64,000 nt of DNA, from the NCBI GenBank assembly GCA_027625915.1, contig JANTQA010000036.1, positions 6,717,001 through 6,781,000 on the forward strand, given 5' to 3'. The position numbers and the translations under genes are program-made. Source of the DNA: Anaeramoeba flamelloides. Lineage: Eukaryota > Metamonada > Anaeramoebidae. Every line of letters starts with the position of its first letter. Position 1 is the first letter of the stretch. The notes below the pieces were generated by a model. It saw only the letters and a program-made list of their open reading frames with translations. It was not told where the DNA came from and ran no database searches. Positions 54,001 to 64,000 of the stretch are shown here, piece by piece.

Positions 54001-57000
54001 TATTTTCACAACACGATCAAAGAATTAGGCTTTTGAAAAAGAAATAGTTAGTAATTCAGGCAAATAAGAGGAATTAAAAACACCCCCCTTAAATTACTAT
54101 CAAAAAAAATAAGTTTTTTTTTTCATTTTTAAATGGGTTGTAATTATTGGAAAAGAGTTGATAAAAATGATTTTTGTAAAAAATGTTATTTAAATGGAAT
54201 TTGGGAAATATAAATATAAAGAGATAAAAAAAGTTGAAATAAGTACCAATATATTTTCCATAATAAGTAGCGCCCAAAAGTAATTCTGGTGCCCTGTAAT
54301 ATCGTGAACAAATATAAGCAACATTGGGCTTATCTTTTTGTAAAATTTTTGCACTTCCAAAATCACATAATCTTAGTTCAGCAGTTGATGGATTAATCAA
54401 AAGATTTTGAGGTTTAAGATCTCGGTGACAAATCGTTAAACGATGAAGATATGCAACCGAACGGCAGAGTTGATAGAAATAAACTTTAACTAAAAGGATT
54501 GGAATATTTTCAGATTTTTTGACATAATATCTATTTAGACTACTAATTGTTTTTGGTACATATTGAAGTACTAAATTTAAATATACCCCTTCCTCCTATA
54601 ATAAATTAATAATGAAAATAGATAATAATTTGAATGTTATTTTTTGAGATTTTCATTTTTAATTATTTTGTATATATTATTTTTCATGTGATAAGTCCTG
54701 TTGAGTTTTTGTGTTGTGTAGTAGAGTGGATGTGTTTTCTTTAATTTTTGAATTGATCGGAAAATTTAATAAAATTACTTTTCATTTCGATAAATAAAAA
54801 AAAAACTATCAGTGGTTTTCTTGATGATTTTTGGAATTAAAAGAAAATCCTGGAAAATTTAATAGTATTTTTTTTTTTTTTTTCAGAATTCAAAAGAGTA
54901 GAGTAAAAGCTTAGATTTTAAATTATCCTTTGAAATCACGAAAAGGTATATGGTGGTAATTTTAGAGGATTTTAGTTTTTGTTTTGAAAATCAATCAATT
55001 TTTTAATCATTACTAAAATACAAGGAAATTTAATGGAGATTATCTTGGGTTTCAGTTTTTGTATAGATTTTTTTGAAATAATTGGAAAATACAAATAGAG
55101 AAGAAAAGAAAGAAATTATTTTTATAAAAGAAAAAAATGAAAAGAAAAAAGAAATTGATAAAAAAAAAAAAAAAAAAAAATAGGTTTTGTGGGGTTTATA
55201 AGAACCAATTAGTAAAAAAATCAAACAATAAAAACAAATGTTATCGTTTAATTAAGAAGACTTATTCAATAAAAAAAATTGCAACAAATGCAATTTACTC
55301 CATTCACAAAAAGTTATATGTACTAAAATAATACATTTTTTGTTTTAATGATTTTTTATCAAATTAAAACCAACTTTTTGTGAAAATTTGGTGATTTTAC
55401 GCACGAAATTTAAGTTTTTTCTTTTTGTTTTGTTTTGTTTGAAATCTGACTTAAGCTGTTCCAATATAAAATGAAATTTCCATTTATAAAATGAAAAAAT
55501 TGTTCTTTTGGTTCGAATTTATTTTTGACGTTTTTTTAATCCAAAATTTTTTTTTGCTTTCTTTAAATACAACAATTCATGCTAAAACGCTCATTAAATG
55601 ATCATTTTTCTGAGAATATGTCATGGTTCAAAATCGGAATCTTCTCGTGAAAATTGTTAATGGAAAAATAATTATAACCAATTGGTTTGGGAATAAAGTA
55701 TAATATTTTTAATTTATATCATATGATAATATTATTTTATATTCTTTCATAACAATTTTAAAAATATTTATTCAAAAAATACAAGAAAAAAAAAAAAGTT
55801 TTTTATATTAGTAATTAAATTTGATTTTTATTCTTAAAATTTTAAATAAAAAGATCTTTTGAAAATCATATTCGAAAATAAACTTTTTTATCTAAAAATT
55901 GGTATCATATTAAAGTGTTTTCGTGATATGAAATGTTAATTCACTTATATCCAGGTATATTTTGAGAAAAGTATTATACTGCATGAATAAGCGCAGTTTT
56001 TGATCGTACCAAAATTTGTAAAATGCAATTTAAAAATTATAACACATTTTTCTTTTAGTTTGATAGAAAATTATTTATTGTTTTTTACAGCGGTTACAAT
56101 GCTATCGTGGAATTTTTTCTATATCAAAAATTTGATTCTGATATAGATTTTTAAAAAGTTGAAAATGAGAATAAGAAAAGTTCATATTGAAAAGCTTTTT
56201 TCCTAAATGAGTCAATATTCAAGATTTTTTTTCTGATGTTCAAATATCAGAAAAAAAATCACAGAATCCAAAATGGTTTTAAACCTCAGAAATTCTCTGA
56301 GAAAATACTTAGTTTTTACTCTAAAAAATAAATTTATTTTTTTTTGGATCACTTTTGAACATCAGAAAAAAAATCTTGAATATTGACTCATTTAGGAAAA
56401 AAGCTTTTCAATATGAACTTTTCTTATTCTCATTTTCAACTTTTTAAAAATCTATATCAGCATCAAATTTTTGATATAGAAAATATTCCACGGTAGATTT
56501 GGAAAGACTGTAAATTCTATAGGATATATTAAATCATAGATAATTGTTAATATTTCCATGAATGTCTATTTTTAATTTAGTATTTCTCAAATAATTAATC
56601 AATTTAATTATTTCTTTTTTTTTTTTATCAAATATTAAAAATTAGGAACAAAAATTTTGAATTGGGGTTTAGATTCATAAATTAATACATTTGATCATGG
56701 AAAGACAAAATATTTCGAAACTATTTGCTGTAAAAATGTTTTTTTTTTTATGAAAAATTGTATTATTCAAATTTTTTCGAAAACTTTTCTTTCTTGAAAA
56801 AATTATTTTAAAAGTTTTTTTTTTCAAAGAAACAATTCAAAAAATTTATCAACAAAAAAAGAGGATTTGTTTAAAATGGCAATGTTTCTTATTATAAAAA
56901 AATTGAGAAAATTAGTTTGTTTGTTTTAATTTGATTTTTTTTACTACTTTTTTATTTTGGATACTAATCTGAATATATCGTATTTTTTTCTAAAATTCAG

Positions 57001-60000
57001 AAAATTTCAATTTTTGAATTAATAATATTTGCTCAAGTTTTTATTGAGGTAAATTAATACAGGAACTTTTTTATGTATTTTATTAATAAGAATCCAAAAT
57101 GTGGATACTGATCAATTTATGAGATTATAAATATAAAGGATAAATAGAATATAATTAAAATAAAGAAATAAATGAGACTTACTGTTTCGCCTGTTGTATG
57201 GAAATAATTATACATTTTAACAATATTTCTATGCTTTAGTTTTTTCATTATTTCTAATTCTCTATTCTATTAAGTTTGAAAATTTATTAAATAATAAAAA
57301 AACAAATAAAAAATTAATTAATTTAATTGTAATTGATTTAGAGAAATGTCAAAAAAAATAGAATTATCAAATATTGGAAATCACAGAATACGTTTTTTTT
57401 TTTGAGAAAGTGGTTTGGTTCTTTTGAATTTACATTAAATTAAGAAAGCTATTTGATAAAAAAAATAAATTCCACAAAGTTTCCAATTTAAATGTAAAAT
57501 TTTGAAAAAAATATTCAAAAAGAAAAGATCTAAAGAAAATGATCCTTATTTTATAAAGACAAAGTATCTTTATAACAGATGTTTTTTAATAAATTGATCA
57601 TTTATCTAAAGAATAATTCGAATAAATTAGATTTGTAATTTTCTGTTCATTTATCTCTCTATTAATTTTGAAGATTTGTGATTGTATGATTTCTACATTT
57701 ACCAAAAGAGTTAAAATTGATAGATTTTGAATATTCAAACAATTAATCCAAATGAGAATAGTTAATGGTTGCTGCTCGATAATTTATATATTTGTCTGTA
57801 AAAAGGGAGATATATTTTCCAATTTTTTACTGAGATTTTCAATTGATCAAAAAAATGAAATTTCCAGGTATTTTTGAAATTTCTGGGTTTTAAATCTAAG
57901 AATTATTTTTCAATTTCAATTTAACGTTTTAGGTTATTGAGTTGGTTTGAATTAGAATATAAGGTATTTCCAAAAAAAGAGAGGAAGTTTGTTTTTTATA
58001 TTTCATAACAATTTCTTTTTTATAGTGGATCTATTTGTTAATTGACGATGCCAAATTAAGTTTAATATTAATAGTAATTAAATCAATGTATATGGTATTT
58101 ATTTAGAAATAAGTTTATTAAAAAATTTCCAAAAAATGAAAAAAAAAAATAGCACGTTTTTTGGAGAAAACAATGTATACCAATTTCAATGAAAAAACTG
58201 GCAATATGGAAAAGCAATACAAGTAATTTTTAAAACAATAAAATACAGTTATAAGTTTTCCATTATATTGGAAAATTTTTCAAGATTAATTCTCTTTGGA
58301 AAAAAACGATTTTTTCGATCAAAAAGAAAAAAAATACCCACCAATTATCACTCTAAAAAATATCACATAAAATCGAGATCATAAATTTTTATAGCTTTTA
58401 TTAATGAAATGTCATACTCTCAAACAAATTGAATTATTATCAAGAATCGATAAATGGTTATTAATAAATTTATATATTTAAATATTTTTATGACGATTGA
58501 TTTTTAATAAAGATATTTTAGAATAAATTTGTCACACCTTTTTGGAAATAGCTTTTGTATTTTTTACTTTTTCATTGAAGAAGAAAACTTTGAAATTTAA
58601 AGCTGTTATCTTCTCTAAAATTCTCCTTCTTTGTTTCATTGTAACAAGATGAAATCCATTTTAATTTCGCAATATTTGCTGATCGTTTTTTTTTTTTATT
58701 TTCTATTTTTCTTCTAAATTTTTTTTTCAATTTCATTTTTTGGGAGAAGTGAAAGTTATGGAAAAAACTTCATTTCAGACAAAAGTGAATCAAAAAATTG
58801 GGAATAAAATGAAGTAATTTCAAAAAAGTTTTTAAAACATGTGATGAAAATAGGTCTATTGAAGTTTGCTGATTGTTTCGAGGATAGTTCTTAAAACATT
58901 TTAGTCACACTTCGATAAAATTACTTTATTGTATTCCCAAAAAATGAATTTCAACTAAAAATTCCTATAAACGAGATTTTTTAAATTTTCCTTTAAAAAA
59001 AAAAAAAAGACAATTCTCTTGGTAACAGATTCAAGCCAAAAACCAACACTTTATCATTCTGCTTACATAGTTTTGGATTGTACTAAATTTCATATTAATG
59101 AAAAAATTGACTACAAAAAATTACATGACTTTTACAAAGCTTTGAGTCTTTCAAACTTTTCAAACAATTTACAAACTTCCCAAAACTTATAAAGGGTAAA
59201 GGCATTGTAAAGGTGTAAAGCTTGGTAAAAGTCATGGGATATTTTGTAGTGCTTAATTGTTTTTTGAAAATTTTAATTTTTTTTTTGTGACTTTTTAATA
59301 TTGACTGATTCATTAAATTGAAAACTATGCTAAATACTTTTCAGGGTATATAAATAGTAAGGGTTACATTAAATTTTTTTTTTTTGTTCTTTTTGTGCGA
59401 ACTTTGAGTTTTTTGTTTTTTTATTGAGCCAAGGAAACAAGAAAAATTTGGGTACTACAAAACAAAAAGAATTTATCTTAAGGATGGAATCGTTGAATGG
59501 TTTTCAGGATGCGAAAATAGGCATGAATTTTCGAGTAATTTAGAGTTTATCAAATATTTGCTTGGTATAATGAAAAAAATAGTTGAACATGAAACAAGAA
59601 AAAAGAAAACCAAAAGCCAACAAAATAAAATTAAGAAGAAAAAAAAAACAATAATAATTTGAAGAAAAACGTGAATGTTTCGACTCAAACTTTACTCAAT
59701 GTAAACTCTTTTTCAAATTAAAAGGGTACAGAAATGTTCAAGAATTATTCATAATTGAATCAAATTAATTGCAGTATCATTCTAAAATATAAGAAAATCT
59801 TTAAAACATAAAAAAAAAGCACTCAACTGAAATATTTAAAACTCATTAAAACAAAGCAATAAAAATTAAAATTAAATATTTGTAAAATTGATGTGCCCTT
59901 TTATTTGAAATGAGAAATCTTGTTTTGTAAATTGTATGGGAAAAAAATCATAAAATCAATAAAAACCGTTGAACAAGGTGAATTCGGAAAAAGTTCTTTA

Positions 60001-62366
60001 TATTTTATTGATAACTCTTTACACGTCAAACTTTTGTTCTTTAAAGTCTCATTTTCAATATAAAGCCACAATTCAACTGGGTATTTTGTTTGTAGTGTTT
60101 TTTTATTTTCTTTTTTCTTTTGTTTAATAAACTAGATTCCAAAAATTTGGACACAGTTTAAACAGTTGAAAGAACATCATTCCTGTACTTTAAATTCAAT
60201 TTGGAAAGAATTTTGATTTTACAAACAATTTCATTTTTTGTCTTTTTTGTTTTGTTTTCATTTCCTTTTTTGCTGTTACGTAATCTGTTTCGTTAGATCT
60301 CGAAATTTTTTTTCAATGATTGATAGAAGGTTAGTGTTGAGTTTGTTAAATTGGAAAATCAAATACAATTGGTAGATGGTATCTTATCATTTGATCGATC
60401 AACAATTGTTGGTGAAATTTCAACAAATTTTACCAATACATTTTTTGTTCCGCTCGTTTCATTATTTTGGACACACCTGTTTTTATTTTTGAGTTTTAAA
60501 TTTTTTTCTTTTATTTGGATGAAAATGATTACTTATAAAAACATTAATACCTTGTAACTTAAATGTAGTTTTATATTAGGTTTGGGAAAATACAATAAAT
60601 TGGGTTTTTTTTTTGCCTATTTTTGATTTTGGGTGTGTCCAAATTTTTGGAACGGTGTTTACATCAGTTTAATAATGATCTTTCAAAATTCCTATATCTA
60701 GCTCATTCAAAATCAAACTTAAACTGTTTCCATTTTTATACTGTTAGATTATTTCCAAATTGGTTTCTTCTTATCTTGTTTTTTTTATTTTCCAACTGTT
60801 CAATATCCATAAACAAAAAATGAAAAAATGAATAATTAAAATGAAAATCACCAATAAGTAATTATCTTATTAACAATCAAATTCAATAATATTGGTGATT
60901 TGAGAGGTGGGTCCTTTTGTTTGAAAAAGAGTTTATTTTGAATTTAAAAATTTAAATAATAGGAAACTTTCTTTTTCTTTTTTCTTTTTTCTTACAAAAA
61001 ATTTTATGTTTGATGGAACTTTTGTCAACTTTTTTGAAACTAACATTCAATAAAATGCATATACCCATCATTTTAATCACACCCTACCTTTTATTTTTCT
61101 TCTCTCTGAATTTAACTAAGGAAAAATGTTGAATGAATTTAAAAATAATTTATTTGACAAAAAAATGTTTTTCAACAGAAGAGAGGTTCTTTCCCTTTTA
61201 TACCTTTTATAGTGCTTTAAAGTGGTAGGGCTTTTTAAAAAATTGTGACAAAAAAGTATTCAGAACTCTCCTTAAAACAGTCAGCAAACTTCAATAGACC
61301 TATTTTCAGGATTTTATGAAACTTTTTTTTTGATCACACCTCTTAAAAGCGGATTTATTGTTTTCTGAAGATTTGTTTTCGAATCTGGATATTCAAAAAA
61401 TCCCTTAAAACCAACAAAAAAATTTTGTCCTTTGAGAATTCCTTCCTAAAATTGGGAAAACCCTCTGTTGAAAAATAAATTTAACAAAATTTTCATTCAC
61501 CTTTCCAAAAAAAAGATTCAAAAGATCTTATTAAAACTTTGAAGAGTACAAGTTGGTTTTATTTTTTGATTTCTCTTTTAGAATACAGACTTTAAGGGTT
61601 TATTGTAAATACTCTTTTTTAAAAAATTTAAATCCTTTGAAAAGTTTTGAAAAATCGGAAATATTCTTTGTTTTTTAATTCCCAACCTTACTTGGCACAA
61701 GATAGAAAAAAAAAACATTTCTTCAACCATAAAAAAAAAAAAAAACACTTTTAAGTGGTTAGGTGTGTTGGTAGTCCTTTTTGTTTTTTTGTCATTAAGC
61801 CCGAGAATCTTTTTTTTTTTTTTAGTTAATTGTGTACTTGTTTTGTTTCACTTGGATTCGATTTTTTCGTAAAAAAAAATTCCGATCATTGAACGGCTTG
61901 AAAGGGTGCTGATAAAAAATTAAATTTTGGTGTTTTTTTGGGTTGATTAAAAAAAAATCTAAAAAAATAAAAAAAAGGATTCTTTTCGGTTGTGTTTCAA
62001 AAATTTTCGGTGGAAAAGAATAAAAAGAAAAACGAATTTGAAAAAGATTCAAAGTGTTTAAATGGGGAAACCAATTTTGAGAATAAAACAAAAGGGAAAG
62101 AATAAAATAAAATAAAATAAAAAAAAAACAAATTTGTTTTTCTTTTTGGTTATTTCGGTAATTATTAGGCCGAATCAAAAAGCCAGAACAAAAGAAAAAA
62201 ACAGTTCACATACCCTGTATCTAGGATCTTGGTATACTTTTTTTATCGCGACAATTTTCCCTGAAGAAGTAATTTTTGCTTTATAGACGATACCAAATGC
62301 GCCTTTACCAATTTTTTTAACAAGCGTATATTTTTCAATCTTTTTTTCTTTTTTTTTGCTGCTCAT
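51068..62366 (-). CDS. GSK3 (shaggy)-type serine/threonine kinase, four exons, complete
   Basis: Exon 1 is 62366-62214, exon 2 57266-57183, exon 3 54595-54247, exon 4 51537-51068 (TAA). Donors are GTATGT, GTAAGT and GTACTT, all acceptors AG, with phases 0, 0 and 1. They join to a 351-residue kinase. Glycine loop [15 protein letters not shown]-binding Lys42 (VAIKK); helix-C Glu54 in NREL; catalytic HRDLKPQN (136-143); DFG 157-159; activation-loop Tyr173 in [11 protein letters not shown], equivalent to the autophosphorylated Tyr216 of human GSK3-beta. Arg53, Arg137 and Lys162 match the three residues (Arg96, Arg180, Lys205) that bind a primed phosphate. [10 protein letters not shown] near the C-terminus is typical of GSK3. 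The protein lacks an N-terminal inhibitory serine extension and ends in a basic tail. It would phosphorylate primed substrates in signalling. Introns of 4947, 2587 and 2709 bp are filled with transposons. Confidence 0.93.
52329..52878 (-). mobile_element. family C non-autonomous element in GSK3 intron 3
   Basis: 550 bp, TAAACTCCGATTCAAAATTT (then TTAACACACC) to AAATTTTGAATTTTAGTTTA. Interior GATCGATCAAATGGTTAGAT, CAAGTTACGTAATTCAAAAA. A second GGTGTGTTAAAAATTTTGG segment lies inside, next to the GAGAGCAAAACAAA block. The best minus-strand copy. Confidence 0.7.
53243..53347. repeat. perfect inverted repeat with inner hairpin
   Basis: Arms of 27 bp (53243-53269 and 53321-53347), identical as inverses: GATATTGGGAAAATGTCACT continuing CCACTTT, and its complement. 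The 51-bp centre contains a second stem GGTGGC/GCCACC (53291-53296 and 53304-53309). G+C-richer than the surroundings. Probably a young MITE or a structured RNA element in GSK3 intron 3. Confidence 0.8.
55255..55640 (+). repeat. dispersed repeat family F, copy 2
   Basis: Counterpart of 49985-50385 with the same order of landmarks (AAGACTTATTCAATAA, AACTTTTTGTGAAAATTTGG, AAGCTGTTCCAATATAAAAT, TAAATACAACAATTCATG). Confidence 0.6.
56106..56492. repeat. long palindrome (about 138-bp arms) in GSK3 intron 2
   Basis: The left arm 56106-56243 (CGTGGAATTTTTTCTATATC ... TTTTTTTTCTGATGTTCAAA) is repeated inverted at 56354-56492 (TTTGAACATCAGAAAAAAAA ... ATATTCCACG) with very few differences. The 110-bp centre has a small stem CTCAGAAATTCTCTGAG. 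The transcribed intron would fold into a long double-stranded hairpin. Confidence 0.85.
57955..58220 (+). repeat. dispersed repeat family G, copy 2
   Basis: Aligns with 46528-46785: ATTTCCAAAAAAAGAGAGGA, TTAATTGACGATGCCAAATT, GGTATTTATTTAGAAATAAG, CAATTTCAATGAAAAAACTGG. Confidence 0.55.
58846..58907 (+). repeat. family N repeat, inverted partner of 61247-61307
   Basis: GAAAATAGGTCTATTGAAGT continuing TTGCTGA is found as an exact inverse at about 61281-61307, with looser similarity continuing over some 60 bp (TTCTTAAAAC / GTTTTAAGGA). The two lie 2.3 kb apart in intron 1, so they could pair in the pre-mRNA. Confidence 0.6.
59111..59249. mobile_element. family H inverted-repeat element, copy 2
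   Basis: About 139 bp: CTACAAAAAATTACATGACT continuing TTTACAAAGCTT at the left, the inverse AAGCTTGGTAAAAGTCATGG then GATATTTTGTAG at the right. Clearer ends than copy 1 at 14872. Confidence 0.65.
59408..59662 (+). CDS. ORF inside GSK3 intron 1, opposite strand, incomplete model
   Basis: Stop-to-stop frame of 84 codons reading [20 protein letters not shown], then [20 protein letters not shown], then [18 protein letters not shown], with a Lys-rich tail and TGA at 59660. Composition is strongly protein-like. There is no ATG near the start, so it would need an upstream exon or is a remnant. The pattern -R-YLKD-I-EWF-----------S--EFIKYLL- resembles a short helical domain seen upstream of some DNA-binding or transposon-derived proteins; that is a weak inference. 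It lies just outside the family I copy at 59702. Confidence 0.35.
   Translation, partial: VFCFFIEPRKQEKFGYYKTKRIYLKDGIVEWFSGCENRHEFSSNLEFIKYLLGIMKKIVEHETRKKKTKSQQNKIKKKKKTIII
59702..60935 (-). mobile_element. family I transposon remnant, copy 2, split by a family B element
   Basis: Reverse-oriented relative of 44264-44968 with the same TAAACTCTTTTTCAAA-type ends. Excluding the inserted element at 60128-60661 it is about 700 bp, matching copy 1 (705 bp). Its minus-strand reading retains [20 protein letters not shown], then [14 protein letters not shown], in the same place as copy 1. Confidence 0.65.
60128..60661 (+). mobile_element. family B non-autonomous element, copy 4, nested in family I
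   Basis: 534 bp, TAAACTAGATTCCAAAAATT to TTTTTGGAACGGTGTTTA. It interrupts the family I copy, so family B was active after family I. The terminal TA on both sides fits a TA target. The interior is closely similar to 3164-3701. Confidence 0.8.
61247..61307 (-). repeat. family N repeat, inverted partner of 58846-58907
   Basis: Contains the exact inverse of GAAAATAGGTCTATTGAAGT continuing TTGCTGA at its right side (TCAGCAAACTTCAATAGACC then TATTTTC). Confidence 0.6.
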
Positions 62367-64000
62367 AAGTATATTCGTTAATAATAACAAGAGAGATTCC
62401 CAAGAGATCTGAAAATGTCTGAATTAGTATAAAAATAAGTTTAGTCAAAGAAAAAAAAAATGAAAAGAAGAAAGTGTTGCCCAAAAGAAATAAAGAAATT
62501 TTTGAAGTTAGATTTTGTGTAATTGGATTTCGAAATATCGGATTTTCTTGGGAAAACATAAACTTGAATTAAAAATAAAGCAGGTACTTCTTCTTACTCT
62601 TCTTCGAAAATTGTTTTTTGTACTCAAAATATTCTTCTTTATGATTGTGCGAAATTCTACAAACAGAAATTAAGGTTTTTTCAAAGACTTTGACATATTT
62701 TGTTTATTTAAAAGAGAACAGATAGACTTTCTTTTAATAGGTCAACATATGTTAAAGATGTTTTTAGTTTGAAAAGCCAGAAAGGAATAATCATAACAAA
62801 TATTCTCTATCTTGATAATTTTATACTGGAATTTGAATAATAAATATGAAACAAATTTTCACTTCCTTTTCCGATACTTTTCTTTTATAAATTGAGTTTC
62901 TCAATAAAGAAGGTTTAGATTTGTGGTATTTGTGGTCTCTATTTGAAAAAGGCAAATTGAAAATGAAGTGAAAATTTTTCGCTTTTAGAATTCAAATACT
63001 AGAAATTTATCCTTTGATAAAATAGGTAAAGGGATATAATTTTCTTGGAGAGAAAAATTTGATAGGCTCTATGGTGTGTTACCTTTACTTTTAATATTAA
63101 ATTTTTAAATGACTCTTTTCAAACTAGTTTATGAAAATTTCAAATTTGACAAAGTATTATTTTTTTGAGATACATTGATATTATATAATCGAATAAACTA
63201 AGTGTAAACAATCAGTAAATATGACACTGATCGTTTTCAAATTCTGCAATCTAAAAAGAAATTCTAAAATTTATTATATCTTTTAAAAATTCGATCAAAA
63301 AATGGAGTTCTCTTTATAAGATTATTTTTGTGTAAACACAATGAAATTTAATAGAAATTCCACAATTTCTTGAAAATTTTTAAAGAATTTCAATTGATAA
63401 TTGGAAATTTAACATTTACTCAAAATATCAATTAATTTACATTTAAATTTGAAATGAACTCCCCTATTCTTTTAGTTTTTAAATTCGATATTCTATTGTA
63501 ATAATCGGAAAAAAAAGAATGAGTTTTTTTTTTTGAAAAATGGTATTTATTTTACTGGTATTATTTTTTTTTTGATCATAATAAAAAATATTAGTGGATT
63601 TTAAAAAGAAAAATATGAATATATATATATATTTATCATTTTAGTCAAATATAGACTTTATTTTGGGGTGCGAATCTAAGTACCCATCTGAAATTGCTTA
63701 TTTAGTAACATATGGGTTTTTTTCAAGTTTCTTCTGTTTTGGAATTTTGGTAGCAAAAACTTACTTAATTTTGGATTAAAAAATATTTTTTTCTTTAATT
63801 AAAGGAGTATAAGAGTATAACTAACTATGATATACTAAAATGTATTTATTTTTTTAAACTATTTCGTATCATAACCTGAATAAATTTTTTTTTTGAAGAT
63901 TGGAATTAAATTTGAACATTATTTTGTTTGTATACATGTTTTTATTCATTGACTCATAACTTTTATTAATGACAATTAATAATAAAAACAATCTTCAAGG
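62367..64000. other. upstream of the GSK3-type gene
   Basis: Should contain the kinase promoter and 5' leader. A family J copy lies at 62853-62980. At 63190-63430 there is a weak resemblance to family K (AAAAAGAAATTCTAAAATTT). No further gene seen to the right edge. Confidence 0.4.
62853..62980. repeat. family J foldback repeat, copy 4
   Basis: AAATTTTCACTTCCTTTTCC at one side and GAAAATGAAGTGAAAATTTT at the other, with TTTCTCAATAAAGAAGG and CTCTATTTGAAAAAGG in between. Confidence 0.5.

Larger units (their letters stand above)
51538..54246 (-). other. GSK3-type gene intron 3
   Basis: 2709 bp, GTACTT..TTATAG. It splits the Asp codon of the YI-DLWSLGC junction after its first base. Carries the family C element at 52329-52878 and a perfect palindrome at 53243-53347. 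No internal gene seen. Confidence 0.9.
54596..57182 (-). other. GSK3-type gene intron 2
   Basis: 2587 bp, GTAAGT..ATTATAG, phase 0, between HTTGET and [10 protein letters not shown]. Contains family F copy 2 and the long palindrome at 56106-56492, plus an isolated family C-like end at about 56650-56673. Confidence 0.9.
57267..62213 (-). other. GSK3-type gene intron 1
   Basis: 4947 bp, GTATGT..TTAATAG, phase 0, between DPRYR and NRELEIM. Contains families G, H, N, I and B (B nested in I) and a plus-strand ORF at 59408-59662. Confidence 0.9.

Noticed and set aside
61822-62178. 118-codon minus-strand frame just downstream of kinase exon 1
   Set aside because: Located in intron 1 directly after the donor, dominated by Phe/Ile/Lys/Asn, no motif; background open frame.

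Overview
The window is nuclear DNA from a unicellular eukaryote with an extremely A+T-rich genome (roughly four fifths A+T by eye). It has spliceosomal introns (GT..AG, donors such as GTAAGT, GTATGT and GTAAAT), proteins rich in Lys, Glu and Asn, and standard stop codons. Recognisable genes include an actin-nucleating Arp2/3 subunit, a GSK3-type kinase, a calponin-homology protein and a probable heterotrimeric G-protein gamma subunit, which together suggest an amoeboid or otherwise actin-rich protist. The Lys/Glu-repeat proteins, long A+T-rich introns and dense small DNA transposons would fit an anaeramoeba-like organism. That assignment is inference; a dictyostelid-like or other A+T-rich amoeba is not excluded.

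Layout. 0-9.4 kb: two doubtful small ORFs at the left edge, decayed coding fragments and several inverted-repeat elements. 9.4-11.8 kb: an intronless gene for a 785-residue calponin-homology protein with a C-terminal PH-like segment. 15.1-15.4 kb: a small hypothetical gene. 21.5-21.8 kb (minus): a two-exon gene for a 59-residue G-gamma-like protein ending in the CaaX box CTIL. 26.9-28.0 kb: a very basic Lys/Glu-rich protein. 28.3-32.3 kb: a Mutator-like foldback element with a 9-bp target duplication and a cluster of Harbinger-like elements, one nested in another. 32.8-33.2 kb (minus): two near-identical 68-bp units that I read as tandem C/D box snoRNA genes resembling SNORD43/snR70. 33.6-42.5 kb: gene-poor, with transposon remnants and a long CA microsatellite. 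43.1-43.6 kb: a hypothetical 159-residue protein. 47.1-48.2 kb (minus): ARPC4 in three exons, the first being only the ATG. 51.1-62.4 kb (minus): a complete four-exon GSK3-type kinase whose introns of about 5.0, 2.6 and 2.7 kb carry nested transposons, a long palindrome and an ORF on the opposite strand.

The recognised proteins belong to general cell machinery (actin nucleation, G-protein signalling, kinase signalling, rRNA modification). They form no operon or cluster with a common job. The dominant structural theme is a large, mostly decayed population of short non-autonomous DNA transposons: at least a dozen families, many with terminal inverted repeats (TIRs) and recognisable target-site duplications (TSDs), inserted between genes and inside introns. 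No intact transposase was found and no tRNA or rRNA gene was seen. All gene models are from reading by eye.
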